64,000 bases of DNA from Bolinopsis microptera (GCF_026151205.1 NC_087081.1:9735113-9799112); one strand, 5' to 3'. Numbered from the stretch's first letter, positions 29,045-40,283 are shown. Translations and numbers: made by a program. The notes: generated by a model from the sequence alone, not told the origin.

Positions 29045-29400
29045 TGTATTACAGTTATATTTAGAAAAGACCACAATATCTCCTGTGAGCTTGTGAGGCA
29101 AAAACATGGAAAATGTGAGCTAGAAAAATATTCCTGATACTCAACACTACCAGACTGCAGCTGGAGTGAAAAACATTATGTAAACATCATAGTAAAATGT
29201 ATTTCGAACCAAAACATGGTGGTAAAACCATAATTACATTGGTGCCGACCCTACATAAAATACAGAATTTGAATCATCAATAAATTATCAATAGAGAACA
29301 AATTAAAATGTATACGAGACCTTCTTGCTACTACTCCACAGACTTACACGACATATCAACAAAACAACATTATTATATATTATAATATATCAATTTATCT
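29045..29400 (-). repeat. Dispersed repeat R3, short copy
   Basis: Matches, in reverse complement, the segment at about 40150-40930, which is longer because it carries at least three insertions. Shared landmarks: gaccacaatatctcctgtga, ccagactgcagctggagt, accataattacattggtgcc. This copy gives the empty sites for those insertions. It lies in intron 2 of the IQ gene. Confidence 0.7.
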
Positions 29401-29404
29401 AACC

Positions 29405-29720
29405 ACGCAATGGACCTTCGCGTACACGTGCCTCAACCGTGCCTTATGTAACCCCTTTTCCCTAGCCGTGCCTTAACCGTGCCTTAGTTAACCACTTGTA
29501 TGTTTATATGTTATATTTTCCCAACCGTGCGTTAACCGAGTGTTAACCGTGCCTTAAGCGACCATAATGGTTGCTTTTGGGCAGTTTGTGCGTTAACCGT
29601 GCCTTAACCGTGCGTTAACCGTGCCTTAAGTGACGTGCCTCAACCGTGCCTTATGTAACCCTTGTGCCTTAACCGTGCTTTAACCGTGCCTTAACCGTGC
29701 GTTAACCGTGCTTTGCCACA
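29405..29720. repeat. Tandem repeat of AACCGTGCCTT-type 11-mers
   Basis: Repeated AACCGTGCCTT and AACCGTGCGTT units, broken by short spacers, in intron 2 of the IQ gene about 110 bases before exon 3. Confidence 0.8.
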
Positions 29721-29832
29721 CTACCGAATCGCTAGTTAAACCTGAAGTGGTTAAACCTAAAGTAAGCGTACTTTAAGTTTAGTAGTTGCAGCATTATCTA
29801 TTTCTAGTTTCTACAGAAATTAACAACCCCAG

Positions 29833-29964
29833 AAAAGAAAGAGTCAAAAGCAGCTACAAGGATACAGGCTAATTTCCGAGGTCATAAAACGAGAAAACAG
29901 TTAGCTGGACCAGAAGGGGAGGAGGAAGAGGCGTTTCCAAACGATGGTACCGATGACTGTCCAG
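29833..29964 (+). CDS. IQ-motif protein, exon 3 (second IQ motif)
   Basis: Reads K-K-E-S-K-A-A-T-R-I-Q-A-N-F-R-G-H-K-T-R-K-Q-L followed by an acidic linker (E-G-E-E-E-E-A-F). Donor CCAG|GTATTT at 29964. The acceptor ccccag| at 29832 gives the phase-1 start needed after exon 2. A stronger-looking ctacag| at 29816 would break frame with the exon 2 donor. 132 bases, phase 1 to 1, so the exon can be added or skipped without a frameshift. Confidence 0.75.
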
Positions 29965-30129
29965 GTATTTTATAACATTTATATTCGGGTCAAAACATTA
30001 CAAATATGTGACCATAAAATGGGAATTTGATCGTCAATATTTTTAAAAAATCTTCAATTCACTCTAAGAATATCATTACCTTTAGAAAATACCTTATTTA
30101 TGTTGACGTAAAAACCCAACCATAATCAG

Positions 30130-30207
30130 GATATTCAGAAGAAGAAGCAGCAGCGATTAAGATCCAGGCTAACTTCCGGGGTCACAAGACAAGAAAGCAG
30201 TTAGCAG
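30130..30207 (+). CDS. IQ-motif protein, exon 4 (third IQ motif)
   Basis: Acceptor aatcag| at 30129 and donor GCAG|GTGAAA at 30207; 78 bases, phase 1 to 1. Reads Y-S-E-E-E-A-A-A-I-K-I-Q-A-N-F-R-G-H-K-T-R-K. The core I-Q-A-N-F-R-G-H-K-T-R-K-Q-L is identical in exon 3, so the exons are recent duplicates. The last 12 bases and the donor form the start of the 61-bp minisatellite that follows. Confidence 0.8.
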
Positions 30208-32370
30208 GTGAAAAGGGTACCCTGCTGTACTCTAGCAGGTTCGGCTTAGTTTAGGTAGCAGTTAGCAGGAAAACAGGGTACCCTGCTGTATTCTAGCAGG
30301 TTCGGCTTAGTTTAGGGAGCAGTTAGCAGGTGAAAAGGGTACCCTGCTGTACTCTAGCAGGTTCGGCTTAGTTTAGGGAGCAGTTAGCAGGTGAACAGGG
30401 TACCCTGCTGTATTCTAGCAGGTTCGGCTAAGTTAAGGTAGCATTTAGCAGGTGAACAGGGTACCCTGCTGTACTCTAGCAGGTTCGGCTTAGTTAAGGT
30501 AGCAGTTAGCAGGTGAACAGGGTACCCTGCTGTACTCTAGCAGGTTCGGCTTAGTTTAGGTAGCAGTTAGCAGGTGAACAGGGTACCCTGCTGTACTCTA
30601 GCAGGTTCGGCTTAGTTAAGGTAGCAGTTAGCAGGTGAACAGGGTACCCTGCTGTATTCTAGCAGGTTCGGCTTAGTTTAGGTAGCAGTTAGCAGGTGAA
30701 AAGGGTACCCTGCTGTACTCTAGCAGGTTCGGCTTAGTTTAGGAAGCAGTTAGCAGGTGAACAGGGTACCCTGCTGTATTCTAGCAGGTTCGGCTTAGTT
30801 TAGGTTGCAGTTAGCAGGTGAACAGTGTACCCTGCTGTATTCTAGCAGGTTCGGCTTAGTTAAGGTAGCAGTTAGCAGGTGAACAGGGTACCCTGCTGTA
30901 CTCTAGCAGGTTCGGCTTAGTTTAGGAAGCAGTTAGCAGGTGAACAGGGTACCCTGCTGTATTCTAGCAGGTTCGGCTTAGTTTAGGTTGCAGTTAGCAG
31001 GTGAACAGGGTACCTTGCTGTATTCTAGCAGGTTCGGCTTAGTTAAGGTAGCAGTTAGCAGGTGAACAGGGTACCCTGCTGTACTCTAGCAGGTTCGGCT
31101 TAGTTTAGGAAGCAGTTAGCAGGTGAAAAGGGTACCCTGCTGTACTCTAGCAGGTTCGGCTTAGTTTAGGTAGCAGTTAGCAGGAAAACAGGGTACCCTG
31201 CTGTATTCTAGCAGGTTCGGCTTAGTTTAGGGAGCAGTTAGCAGGTGAAAAGGGTACCCTGCTGTACTCTAGCAGGTTCGGCTTAGTTTAGGGAGCAGTT
31301 AGCAGGTGAACAGGGTACCCTGCTGTATTCTAGCAGGTTCGGCTAAGTTAAGGTAGCAGTTAGCAGGTGAACAGGGTACCCTGCTGTACTCTAGCAGGTT
31401 TGGCTTAGTTAAGGTAGCAGTTAGCAGGTGAACAAGGTACCCTGCTGTACTCTAGCAGGTTCGGCTTAGTTTAGGTAGCAGTTAGCAGGTGAACAGGGTA
31501 CCCTGCTGTACTCTAGCAGGTTCGGCTTAGTTAAGGTAGCAGTTAGCAGGTGAACAGGGTACCCTGCTGTATTCTAGCAGGTTCGGCTTAGTTTAGGTAG
31601 CAGTTAGCAGGTGAACAGGGTACCCTGCTGTACTCTAGCAGGTTCGGCTTAGTTTAGGTAGCAGTTAGCAGGTGAACAGGGTACCCTGCTGTATTCTAGC
31701 AGGTTCGGCTTAGTTAAGGTAGCAGATAGCAGGTGAACAGGGTACCCTGCTGTACTCTAGCAGGTTCGGCTTAGTTTAGGAAGCAGTTAGCAGGTGAACA
31801 GGGTACCCTGCTGTATTCTAGCAGGTTCGGCTTAGTTTAGGTTGCAGTTAGCAGGTGAACAGGGTACCCTGCTGTATTCTAGCAGGTTCGACTTAGTTAA
31901 GGTAGCAGTTAGCAGGTGAACAGGGTACCCTGCTGTACTCTAGCAGGTTCGGCTTAGTTTAGGAAGCAGTTAGCAGGTGAACAGGGTACCCTGCTGTACT
32001 TCTAGCAGGTTCGGCTTAGTTTAGGTTGCAGTTAGCAGGTGAACAGGGTACCTTGCTGTATTTTAGCAGGTTCGGCTTAGTTTAGGGAGCAGTTAGCAGG
32101 TGAAAAGGGTACCCTGCTGTATTCTAGCAGGTTCGGCTTAGTTTAGGTAGCAGTTAGCAGGTGAACAGGGTACCTTGCTGTACTCTAGCAGGTTCGGCTT
32201 AGTTTAGGTAGCAGTTAGCAGGTGAACAGGGTACCCTGCTGTATTCTAGCAGGTTCGGCTTAGTTTAGGTAGCAGTTAGCAGGTGAACAGGGTACCCTGC
32301 TGTACTCTAGCAGGTTCGGCTTAGTTTAGGTAGCAGTTAGCAGGTGAACAGGGTACCCTGCTGTACTTTA
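30196..32370 (+). repeat. 61-bp minisatellite that copies an exon-intron junction
   Basis: About 35 copies of a 61-bp unit starting AGCAGTTAGCAG|GTGAA, the 3' end of IQ exon 4 plus its splice donor. Each unit also holds the 12-bp palindrome CAGGGTACCCTG and a hairpin-capable CCTGCTgtactctAGCAGG. Variants of the unit junction (ggtagcag, gggagcag, ggaagcag, ggttgcag) recur in the same order about 915 bases apart (15 units), so blocks were duplicated as well as units. The array fills most of intron 4. Confidence 0.92.
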
Positions 32371-32438
32371 TCGATTTTCATTGATGTTTATTATCTAAAT
32401 ATTGAAAATTGTGTAGTTTTAATACCAAATATGATCAG

Positions 32439-32455
32439 GAAAGGAGGAGCAATGA
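32439..32455 (+). CDS. IQ-motif protein, exon 5 (C-terminal end)
   Basis: Acceptor atgatcag| at 32438; in phase 1 it reads G-K-E-E-Q and stops at TGA 32453-32455. The five exons sum to 330 bases, 109 codons plus stop, without a frame conflict. Confidence 0.55.
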
Positions 32456-32931
32456 ATGGGTCGGATACAAACTCTGACTTTACTAGTAGTCCAATGATTG
32501 CACAGTAGATAAACAACTACACAACCTCGCCACAGTCCCCGCTGAGATTGTCTACAGAATTCCACCATTTCCACGAAGAGATGGAAGTTAATTATATAAC
32601 TTCTGAGTTAAGTTCATCGTGGAGATAATATCTCTCTCAATTAAGGTGGACCATTGTGTGCTAAATGCTTCTATCCAATGTTTTTACTTTTAATCTCATT
32701 GTTGTGGAAGGTTTTATTTCGGATCTAGCTACCATTTCATTTAATAATTTATAATTTCACTGCTCATTAGAGTTATCATATTTTCGATGGACACGTTTGT
32801 GTAAATGATGGTCTATGACACATTATGTTTTACGATGCATCTTCCAAATTTTGATTTTTGCTGAGGAATTTTATGTAAATGTGAATGTCAACATTACTTA
32901 TTTTGAATGATAATTACAATTCTGTAATATC

Positions 32932-32937
32932 AATAAA
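32932..32937 (+). promoter_or_regulatory. Candidate poly(A) signal of the IQ gene
   Basis: AATAAA about 480 bases after the stop at 32455, followed by an A-rich run. Confidence 0.45.
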
Positions 32938-33085
32938 AAAGTGAAAAACCTTCGTATTTTTGAATAATCATATAAATGTTTTTATGTTTTTAAATGAAAG
33001 ATGTTACGTTATATCTCAACATAGGGGCATAATCCATTTGCTAGAATCTGAAGTTTTTATAAATTACTGATGAGCTATCTGGATG

Positions 33086-33415
33086 GTATCTGATCTAGTT
33101 CATCTGCAACAAACTGGACACCATAAATCTATCCTAGATTGTATCTGATCTAATTCATCTGCAACAAACTGGACACCATGAATCTATCCTGGATTGTATC
33201 TGATCTAATTCATCTGCAACAAACTGGACACCATAAATCTATCCTGAATTGTATCTGATCTAGTTCATCTGCAACAAACTGGACACCATAAATCTATCCT
33301 AGATTGTATCTGATCTAATTCATCTGCAACAAACTGGACACCATAAATCTATCCTGAATTGTATCTGATCTAGTTCATATGCAACAAACTGGACACCATA
33401 TAAAATCTATCCTGT
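33086..33415. repeat. Tandem repeat, 55-bp unit, six copies
   Basis: Units start at 33086, 33141, 33196, 33251, 33306 and 33361 (gtatctgatct.. ttcatctgcaacaaactgg). Related single copies occur at about 33810-33870 and 36750-36790. On the minus strand one frame of the unit reads V-Q-F-V-A-D-E-L-D, similar to the frame in those single copies, so it may derive from a degraded exon or 3' region. Confidence 0.9.
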
Positions 33416-33799
33416 TAAAAAACACAATACATAAATATAATAAAAATAGAAACACATAACGTAAGGCTTGAAATCTTCGTAAAACTACATCATTAGAGTA
33501 TCTAAAAACATTTAACTGTAAGTTAACCACACTATCAAGTAAAATTCATATATAATCATCATAGTTTATTAACTCAAACGTAAACATTGTAATAAAGGCG
33601 AAATTAAAACTGTCGAAATTTGTAGCATGTAAGTAATTACTAATTATGGATGGGGTACAACTCCACTCGGAAAATTACAGTATTCATGATGCTTTCCATA
33701 CAAATAATATATAATGTATAATAATAATATGAAACAAACCAAAGACTTTAGACTTAGTAAAGCTGATAAGCAGTGACTAGAACTACTTATCAAACAAAA

Positions 33800-33910
33800 A
33801 TGCACTAATCTATCCTGTAATGTATCAGATCAAGTTCATCTGCTGTAACCTGGACATCAAAAGTCGGCATATTCCCTTTGGTTTCGTCATGCATAGTGCG
33901 CTTATTTCAT
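33800..33910 (-). repeat. Duplicated segment shared with about 36750-36870
   Basis: On the minus strand both segments read acgaaaccaaa.., then tgatgtccag, then gcagatgaact. Here the frame is open (D-E-T-K-G-N-M-P-T-F-D-V-Q-V-T-A-D-E-L-D, then stop at about 33805), while the 36.8-kb copy is broken. Likely a duplicated 3' gene end or an old dispersed repeat. Confidence 0.45.
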
Positions 33911-33914
33911 GGAA

Positions 33915-34069
33915 TTAAAAATAATTTCTGTTCCAATGTCTCAAAGGTTTGATGTACACGAAAACTGGTGACATTTCCACTCCTTCTTTCTTCACCTGAA
34001 GAATTTGCTTTTGGGACTTCGAGGGCACTGATGTTTTATCAGAAATTGTAATGCAATCACACGGTGGGT
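33915..34069 (-). CDS. Candidate terminal exon of a TSP1-containing gene
   Basis: Minus strand, acceptor tttgttaag| just above 34069, phase 1. It runs 51 codons to TAA at 33915-33917 and begins P-P-C-D-C-I-T-I-S-D. The phase matches the donor of the TSP1 exon at 35169. I recognise no domain; three spaced prolines and one CxC are visible. Joining it to the TSP1 exon is inference from strand, order and phase. Confidence 0.4.
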
Positions 34070-34600
34070 CTTAACAAAGTTCAAACGACCTTATCGGACC
34101 TTATTTGAACGGACATTAATTGAACGCTGGAGGTCCTAGCGTTCATCTTAATGTCCGTTTGAATAGTCAATTGTAATTTCTATTATCCGGTTCGGACTAA
34201 ACTATATCATTGGATCAATGAACAACTAGTTTAAGTGAAGTAACAGCACCCACGTCCAACACGCAACCTTTCAAATTTCGGAGCTGAGAGTATTACTACC
34301 TTGTGCTCGACTTGATAACAATGATTATGAAACACTACCAGATATCAGATATTGAAGACTTACGCGTATGGATTTCTGCAATAGTTCTCTTGTAGTTCTG
34401 AATCAGAGTATCTGAAAATGTTTTTGTAATAAGCTATTTTCCTAAAGTAGGTAGTGTTGTGAATCGTAACTAACAATTTGGCTTCTGTCGAGAGCCCTTT
34501 TAAAAAAATTTTGAAGTTTGGGTGTAAAATTATTTAGAACGCTCGATTAAATAAAGTACATGTCTCATCTTCCAAAATCCGAATAATTCGGATAAGAATA

Positions 34601-34850
34601 CCTTACTCGGGAATATTATAGCGGGTTAATTTATGACTGGGAAAATTATAATTGATGACCGGGAAAAATTTGGCGAAATTTTCCAAAACCCACCAAGCAT
34701 CAAAATGTATTACTATTAGTATACCTTACTCGGGAACATTATAGCGGGTTGATTAATGACTTGGAAAATTAATGACCGGGAAAAATATGGCGGAATTTTC
34801 CAAAACCCACCACTTTATCCCACTCCCAGTCATAATATTCCCGAGTAAGG
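34601..34850. mobile_element. Inverted-repeat element, CCTTACTCGGGAAT family
   Basis: CCTTACTCGGGAATATTATAG starts at 34601 and a second start lies at 34724; the right end is ATATTCCCGAGTAAGG at 34850. TA precedes both starts. The same termini bound the 904-bp element at 44893-45796. Two members seem joined in tandem. Small TA-flanked elements of this sort are usually Tc1/mariner-type MITEs. Confidence 0.7.
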
Positions 34851-35168
34851 TTAATCTAAATCTGGATAATGCCGTATTGTGGCCGCCTGTGGGTGATACT
34901 AGCTTATACCTGTTTATACTTACTCATAGTCATACTGGGCCGCACTCAGCCTGTCATTCCGCCGAATCTCTATTCGGCACCGAATCTCTATTCGGCACCA
35001 CTCTTGTTGTCGGAACCTATCTACAGTAACAACTATCTTTTTGGTCTACTAGTACTGAGAAACCTATTTTGGTAGATCCATTGGCACTCAACAACTATCA
35101 ACTATGATGACATGCATAGTATCTTGCTGTCCTGCATTGTCAAAGTTTTTATAAGTTACTTAACGAAC

Positions 35169-35339
35169 CTGAACAGGGATCGGAATTGCAATTTTGCGCT
35201 TCTGTCAAACTTCCCTCACAATCAGCACCACCATTAGCTGGGGCTGGGTTAGTACAGGTTCTTTCCCTGGTATGTTGTCCTTCTCCACAATCAGCTGAGC
35301 ACTCTGACCATTCTCCAAACGCACTAAATCCTCCATCAA
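35169..35339 (-). CDS. TSP1 domain exon of a second minus-strand gene
   Basis: Acceptor caacttag| and donor TTCAG|GTTCGT on the minus strand; 171 bases, phase 1 to 1, the same length as the TSP1 exon at 58085-58255. Reads V-D-G-G-F-S-A-F-G-E-W-S-E-C-S-A-D-C-G, with later R-T-C-T-N-P and C-N-S-D-P-C: the W-x2-C-x3-CG core and six cysteines of a thrombospondin type 1 repeat. Such repeats act in extracellular adhesion or matrix binding. It lies below the stop at 42002, so it belongs to another gene, probably a tandem paralog. Confidence 0.85.
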
Positions 35340-36150
35340 CTAAGTTGAAAAACTGTGTTATATATCAAATATAACAGATTTTATTTTGCGCTAATACTTT
35401 CTGGACTTTGGTAAAAGTTAATTTAATTTTAAAATTTTAGGGCGGAATTTTACGTTTAATTCTATTGTGTTCCCGAAAGAAATTTTGCCCTGTTTTTTGT
35501 TTTGAAACTACCGTCTACCACTAATATTGATGTTATGAATTTGAGCTTTCACTCTCATATTATTATTATATATATTCAATGTCCCTTCGTGATCTGGAGC
35601 TCTCTTGGTAACTGATGGTATTCAGTTTATAGTTATACAGTTGTTAAAGTTATGGCGAGCACTCTTTTTGATAGTTTAAGCTGAATTGATTTTTTGATTG
35701 GCCCTACACACTGTGCACTGATTAACTCTCATTATGTACATTTGACGTGTTGGCATGGTAACAGGAATTTTTTGTTACTCGTAATATGGATTGACGAAAA
35801 TACACAATTTTTAATTAAATATATAAATCTATACTAATGATTAAGTGATTAACAGTCCTTTGCATGTTCATCGATATAGTTGGTGTATAATACCATTATA
35901 GTACGTGAGTTTTATATTCTTCTATTGTGTTCTATAATCAGTAATGTTGCCCTGTTCTGAATCTTAAACCAAAAGGCAAAAGCATCATGATTTTTTCGTT
36001 AATTTGCAACTTGAGTCTGAAATCTTTTACTTTTATTTGCTATGATTGTTGGAAAATGTGAAGCTTCGTGAAAATTACGCCCGCTTGTGGATATAATACA
36101 TATCATACTCGCCTCGCGGGCAAAATTTCGTATGTACTCCGGGCTATACG

Positions 36151-36230
36151 TTACCTGGGGACCCCAGGCTATTATGTTCATAAAGATTCGGCGGAATGAC
36201 AGGCTGAGCGCCGCCCAGTATATATAATAA
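36151..36230. mobile_element. Short element with 9-bp duplication and hairpin
   Basis: Flanked by GGCTATACG (36142-36150, 36231-36239). Holds the hairpin CCTGGGGACCCCAGG and gcggaatgacaggctgagcg. The same modules occur inside both FB2 copies (about 10715-10830 and 20210-20290), at about 34935-35000 and, partly, at 63240. Confidence 0.65.
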
Positions 36231-36239
36231 GGCTATACG

Positions 36240-37570
36240 AAGATATGGCGTCCTCGGGCTGGCGCCCTCGAGGACATATTATAAATATAAGCGTTCTAGG
36301 AACACTTTTTCTTCAATTACCTGCTGCATCTGGGATAATATGAATTATACCGATTATGGTTGGAACTTAACTTTTGGTCCTTTCAAATTGAAATTTCAGG
36401 TTGATTATTACTTTTTTTCGTTAAATAAATTTAAAGATTCGGCGAAATGCGAGGTGTATAGCAAAAAACATTGGTATATAACTTATATTTCAAAATTTGA
36501 AATTTTCGACCGAATTTTTGTCCAGCGACCAATTATTGAGGTAGCTATGACTATGAGTAACGCGAGACACGATTGATATGAGGAGCTGGAAGCTCAAATT
36601 ACGGAAAAGTACTGACAAGAGAAAGATCGTCAAAATGGGACACACTGGTATATTAATATAACTTATTAAATATATAAATCCAGACTTACCTCTACCATAG
36701 CTAAGCATTTTTATTAATAACTGACGATCTATCTCTAATGTGTCTGATTTTAAGATCTTAGTTCATCTGCAACAAACTGGACATCATAATTCGGCATTTT
36801 ACCAACGATAAACCTTAACCGGGACATGACGTTTGGATAGTGGTATAGTTTGGTTTCGTCATAGGGCTATTATATCGATAGCCGAAATTACAGCTGCATA
36901 AAGGGCATAATGGCCGATTTCCCAACAATTTCTGGGAGAAGGTCGCATTAAAATACCTTGTTACCACAAATATAGAAACCAAAAAGTGTTGGTAACAAAC
37001 ACATAAATTTGCCCGACGAGGGTGACAAAACAACGAAGACTGTGCGGAAATGCTTTAATCTTTAACCTTATATGTGCCACAGCAATGTTTATTAGATTTG
37101 TAGTGTTGTAATTAGGTTAAAACACGCCGAAAATTTGCCTACATCCCAACTTCCTGTTTCATTTGTCCTTGTATCTTCGAACCGGATATCATCCAACTAT
37201 CAGGGTCAACAATCGGTTAAAGTTAAGTGAACTTGTGTGGTTGATGATTTTATTTATACCTCAAGTAATTTATACAATGAGACAAACGTCAAGTTTTAGA
37301 TTTACCACAGGCAGTAGTTAGTATAAGAGATCAGCTCTGTAGGACCAAGGAAAATTTGTAGTATCTTTTAGGGAACTTGAGCGTAAAGACGATCTGGATC
37401 TTGCTAATACTTTATTCCAGATTCAAAAATCTATAAGTATAAATGTAAGTTTGTAATGTAATGTTGTCAATGTAAATTATTGTGAATGTGATAATGATCA
37501 AATGTTTGGATGCTACATTTCCTGAATCCCCCATCTTTGATAAAATCTTGGAATGTAAATTCATTTGATT
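36240..37570. other. No confirmed gene; duplicated segment at about 36750-36870
   Basis: Holds the broken copy of the 33800-33910 segment. Small frames on both strands show no domain. A possible tiny minus-strand exon ending GCAGCAG|GTAATT near 36320 is too weak to call. Confidence 0.35.
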
Positions 37571-37576
37571 TATAAA

Positions 37577-37735
37577 TCAAATTACTGCCTGGTTACAGTA
37601 ATTACACTAATAGTATTGGTAATACGTCAGAGGGATTCTCTGACACGTTGCGACCTCTTTTCCCGGCCGGGCCGGGCTACTTCACGACCCTGAAAGAGAC
37701 AGGTACCGTCTGTCAAGTAACCAGGCAGTAATTTT
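37577..37735. mobile_element. Inverted-repeat element with ATTACTGCCTGGTTAC ends
   Basis: Left end ATTACTGCCTGGTTAC and right end GTAACCAGGCAGTAAT are perfect complements about 130 bases apart. The inner sequence is more GC-rich (cccggccgggccgggc). No clear target duplication. Confidence 0.65.
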
Positions 37736-38193
37736 CCAGTCTTTAATCTGATCTTGGAATGAAAATTTATTTGATTAAATTTATACCGATACATCAAACT
37801 CAAAGAGCTGATTCCGCCGAAAAGACTTAGCCAATTCATGTAGCTCTGCTAGTGCTAATGGCTAAGCTTATTACTTACTTTAATTGCATTTACTATACAA
37901 GCACAATCGCATCTGCAAAAACATCCACGTCTGAAGATAAAACTTTGGAGTTTGGACCGCCATGCGCTCGAAATCACCGGTCCTAGTTTGTAGTTTGTAC
38001 CACCCTATGGAAACAATAAGTTACACTAACACCGTCTTGTCTTAACGTTTTACTCGCAAATTGTCCTTGATTAAAGCAAACGTACTTGATTCTAGTAGCC
38101 CCTACCTCCTCGAAATCTACGCAGTTGTTGCAAGTGTACTGTGCTATTGTTCTTTGGAAGCTATAATTAGTCTCTTCGATTATTACAATTACA

Positions 38194-38305
38194 ATGGGTC
38201 GTTCACATATTACGTAATCAATATTTTAGCAATTTTTAATCAACCGTAATCATTTGGGAACCCCCTCCCCCCTCGGCTGATTACGTTATATGTAATCAAC
38301 CCCTC
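38194..38305. mobile_element. Short inverted-repeat element, GGGTCGTTCACATAT family
   Basis: Left GGGTCGTTCACATATTACG and right complement (CGTTATATGTAATCAACCCC) form imperfect inverted ends around a C-rich middle. Closely related blocks occur inside FB2 (about 9770-9905 and 21240-21400). Confidence 0.55.
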
Positions 38306-38741
38306 ATTCAAAACTTCCAAACCCCTCAAGAACTTAGCTTAGAAGACTTTTTTGTAGTTACCAGACGGTAGGCTGACTCATGAGTAGCATGTTCTTATTG
38401 TTAGCCCCTACCTCCTCGAACGTACTTGATTCTAGTAGCCCCTTATACCTCCTTGAACTCTACGCAGTTTTTGAGTGTACGTCTTAAATATATACCCAGT
38501 CCTAAGCACCAGCAAGGTCAAAAAGAAATCGCGGCACGTGCGGAATCGCGATTTTACCCATTCTCCGCGACAAATCACGATTTTTGACGTTGGCCGCGAA
38601 ATATCGCAATTTTCTCAGATCTTAGCGAAAAATCGCGATTTTTCAGTTCTCTGCGACAAATTGCCCATTTTTCTTTAAATCTGAGGACCAAATTTGCGCA
38701 TTCTCCTTTAAGTTCGAGGGCCAAATATCACGTTCTTTATA

Positions 38742-39607
38742 ATAGTAGAGGCTCTTACGGGCATTGTCTGCTCGATACGTTAGGGACCCCAGATACACCT
38801 TACTAGACGTATTTTTGACCGTAGAATCGATTGAAAGTGGTTTCAAGATGATTGGACTGATTGTTCTGGGGTAAAATCGCAAAAAACCGATTTTTGGGCC
38901 AAAAATAGGCCAAAAAAACCATGTTTTTTGATATTTTGAGCAAGTTAATTTTGTTGGCATGTCGGCAAAACTTGCATAAAGATAGCTAAAAGACAGCCGC
39001 ACAAGATTGTATAAAAATAAAACAAATCCCTCTATTTGTTCTGAGGTAAAAATCCAAAAAAGTGGTAAAAATTTTGACTTTTTTGCTTGAAGTTTGAATA
39101 ATTTTTTGCAGTTGTATTAAATCAACCCAAAAATAGTCACATCGTGTTTGCCTAAATTTTTCCTTTTCGAGAAGTACCCACTTCATATACTTTATCGAAG
39201 TTTGAATATTGTCACTCCGCAAGCGTTTTTGCCAAATTTTCGACGCGCACTACGCGCAAAAGCATTTAGTTGTTATCAATTGGCACCCGCGCGTTCATCA
39301 TAAATTTCAAACAGCTATAACTCAGCGAGATTATGTCCGTTCTAGCTCATATTTTCACACTAAATAGAAAATAATGTGATCTTATTGCTGACAAAATATG
39401 AATATAATTACTTTATTTGCCTTAGAGAAATAGACTGTCAAAGTTTAAAACGCGCATTGGTATAGCACGTGACTAATAAGGCCAAATTTATACTTCTTAA
39501 CATATTATCGATCCTTAGACATCATACTATTGTGTCCAATTAGCGGTTAGGTCTCTAAACTCGTAGCAGAAAACACGTCTTTTTGCCCGTAAGAGCCTCT
39601 ACTATTA
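38742..39607. mobile_element. TA-flanked inverted-repeat element, about 0.87 kb
   Basis: Ends ATAGTAGAGGCTCTTACGGG and its complement CCCGTAAGAGCCTCTACTAT, with TA outside each. A fragment of the same family (right end, reversed) is at about 58711-59045. No transposase frame is visible. TA flanks point to the Tc1/mariner group. Confidence 0.7.
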
Positions 39608-39651
39608 GACGGCCCATCATGGAATAATATATATTTTTATACTTTGTGAAT

Positions 39652-39777
39652 TTAATTGACGATGTCAATTCATGGCAGCTCGGCGCGGTACAGTAGCGCA
39701 TCTCGCCGATCTGGCCAGGTCGCTGTGAGAAGCCTTATTGAGTGCGCGGCGCGGCACAGTAACGCATCGCGCTACAA
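39652..39777. mobile_element. Short element with 9-bp duplication, second copy of 20666-20803 family
   Basis: Starts TTAATTGACGATGTC and ends CGCGCTACAA; flanked by TTTGTGAAT (39643-39651, 39778-39786). Confidence 0.75.
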
Positions 39778-39890
39778 TTTGTGAATGTTATACTCGCTAT
39801 AATATGCCCCTCGCACCTGCAGTAGAACGCGCCGTTTTTTTCTATGAAAGTATGAAAAAAGCGCGTCACGGTACGCAGTACGTGAGTGGC

Positions 39891-40127
39891 TTGTATCACG
39901 TGGTGACCCCTTGTCATACGTTGTATGACCCACCGCGCACGAAGTGCGCGGCTCTCCTCGTATCGTCAGGACGATAAAGTGAAACGACGATAAAGTGAAA
40001 CCAGAAACGACCGTGGGGGTCGCAACGTGATACAAGTAACCCCCACTGTCTTTTCACTAAAGTGAAGTTTCTACGATAAAGGGGGAGCCGCGCACTCGTG
40101 CGCGGCGGGTCATACAACGTATGACAA
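39891..40127. mobile_element. Short element with 8-bp duplication, TTGTATCACG family
   Basis: Starts TTGTATCACGTGG and ends CGTATGACAA; flanked by TGAGTGGC (39883-39890, 40128-40135). A smaller reversed relative is at 40726-40850. GC-rich hairpins (gccgcgcac...gtgcgcggc) lie inside. Confidence 0.75.
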
Positions 40128-40283
40128 TGAGTGGCTAGAATATAGATTGTTATATTATTATAATATATAATTATGTTATTTTGTTGTTATGTAAGTTTGT
40201 GGAGTAGTAGCAATTAAAAGGTATCGTATACATTAAATTTATTTTCTTGATTATTTATTAATGATTTTATGTAGGGTCGGCAC

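Noticed and set aside
30196-32370. CRISPR-like array
   Set aside because: The whole 61-bp unit repeats with no unique spacers, and the context is a eukaryotic intron.
33086-33415. CRISPR-like direct repeats
   Set aside because: Plain head-to-tail 55-bp tandem repeat without spacers.
36310-36366. Small minus-strand exon ending GCAGCAG|GTAATT
   Set aside because: Short, weak acceptor, no domain, and the same bases are open on the other strand.
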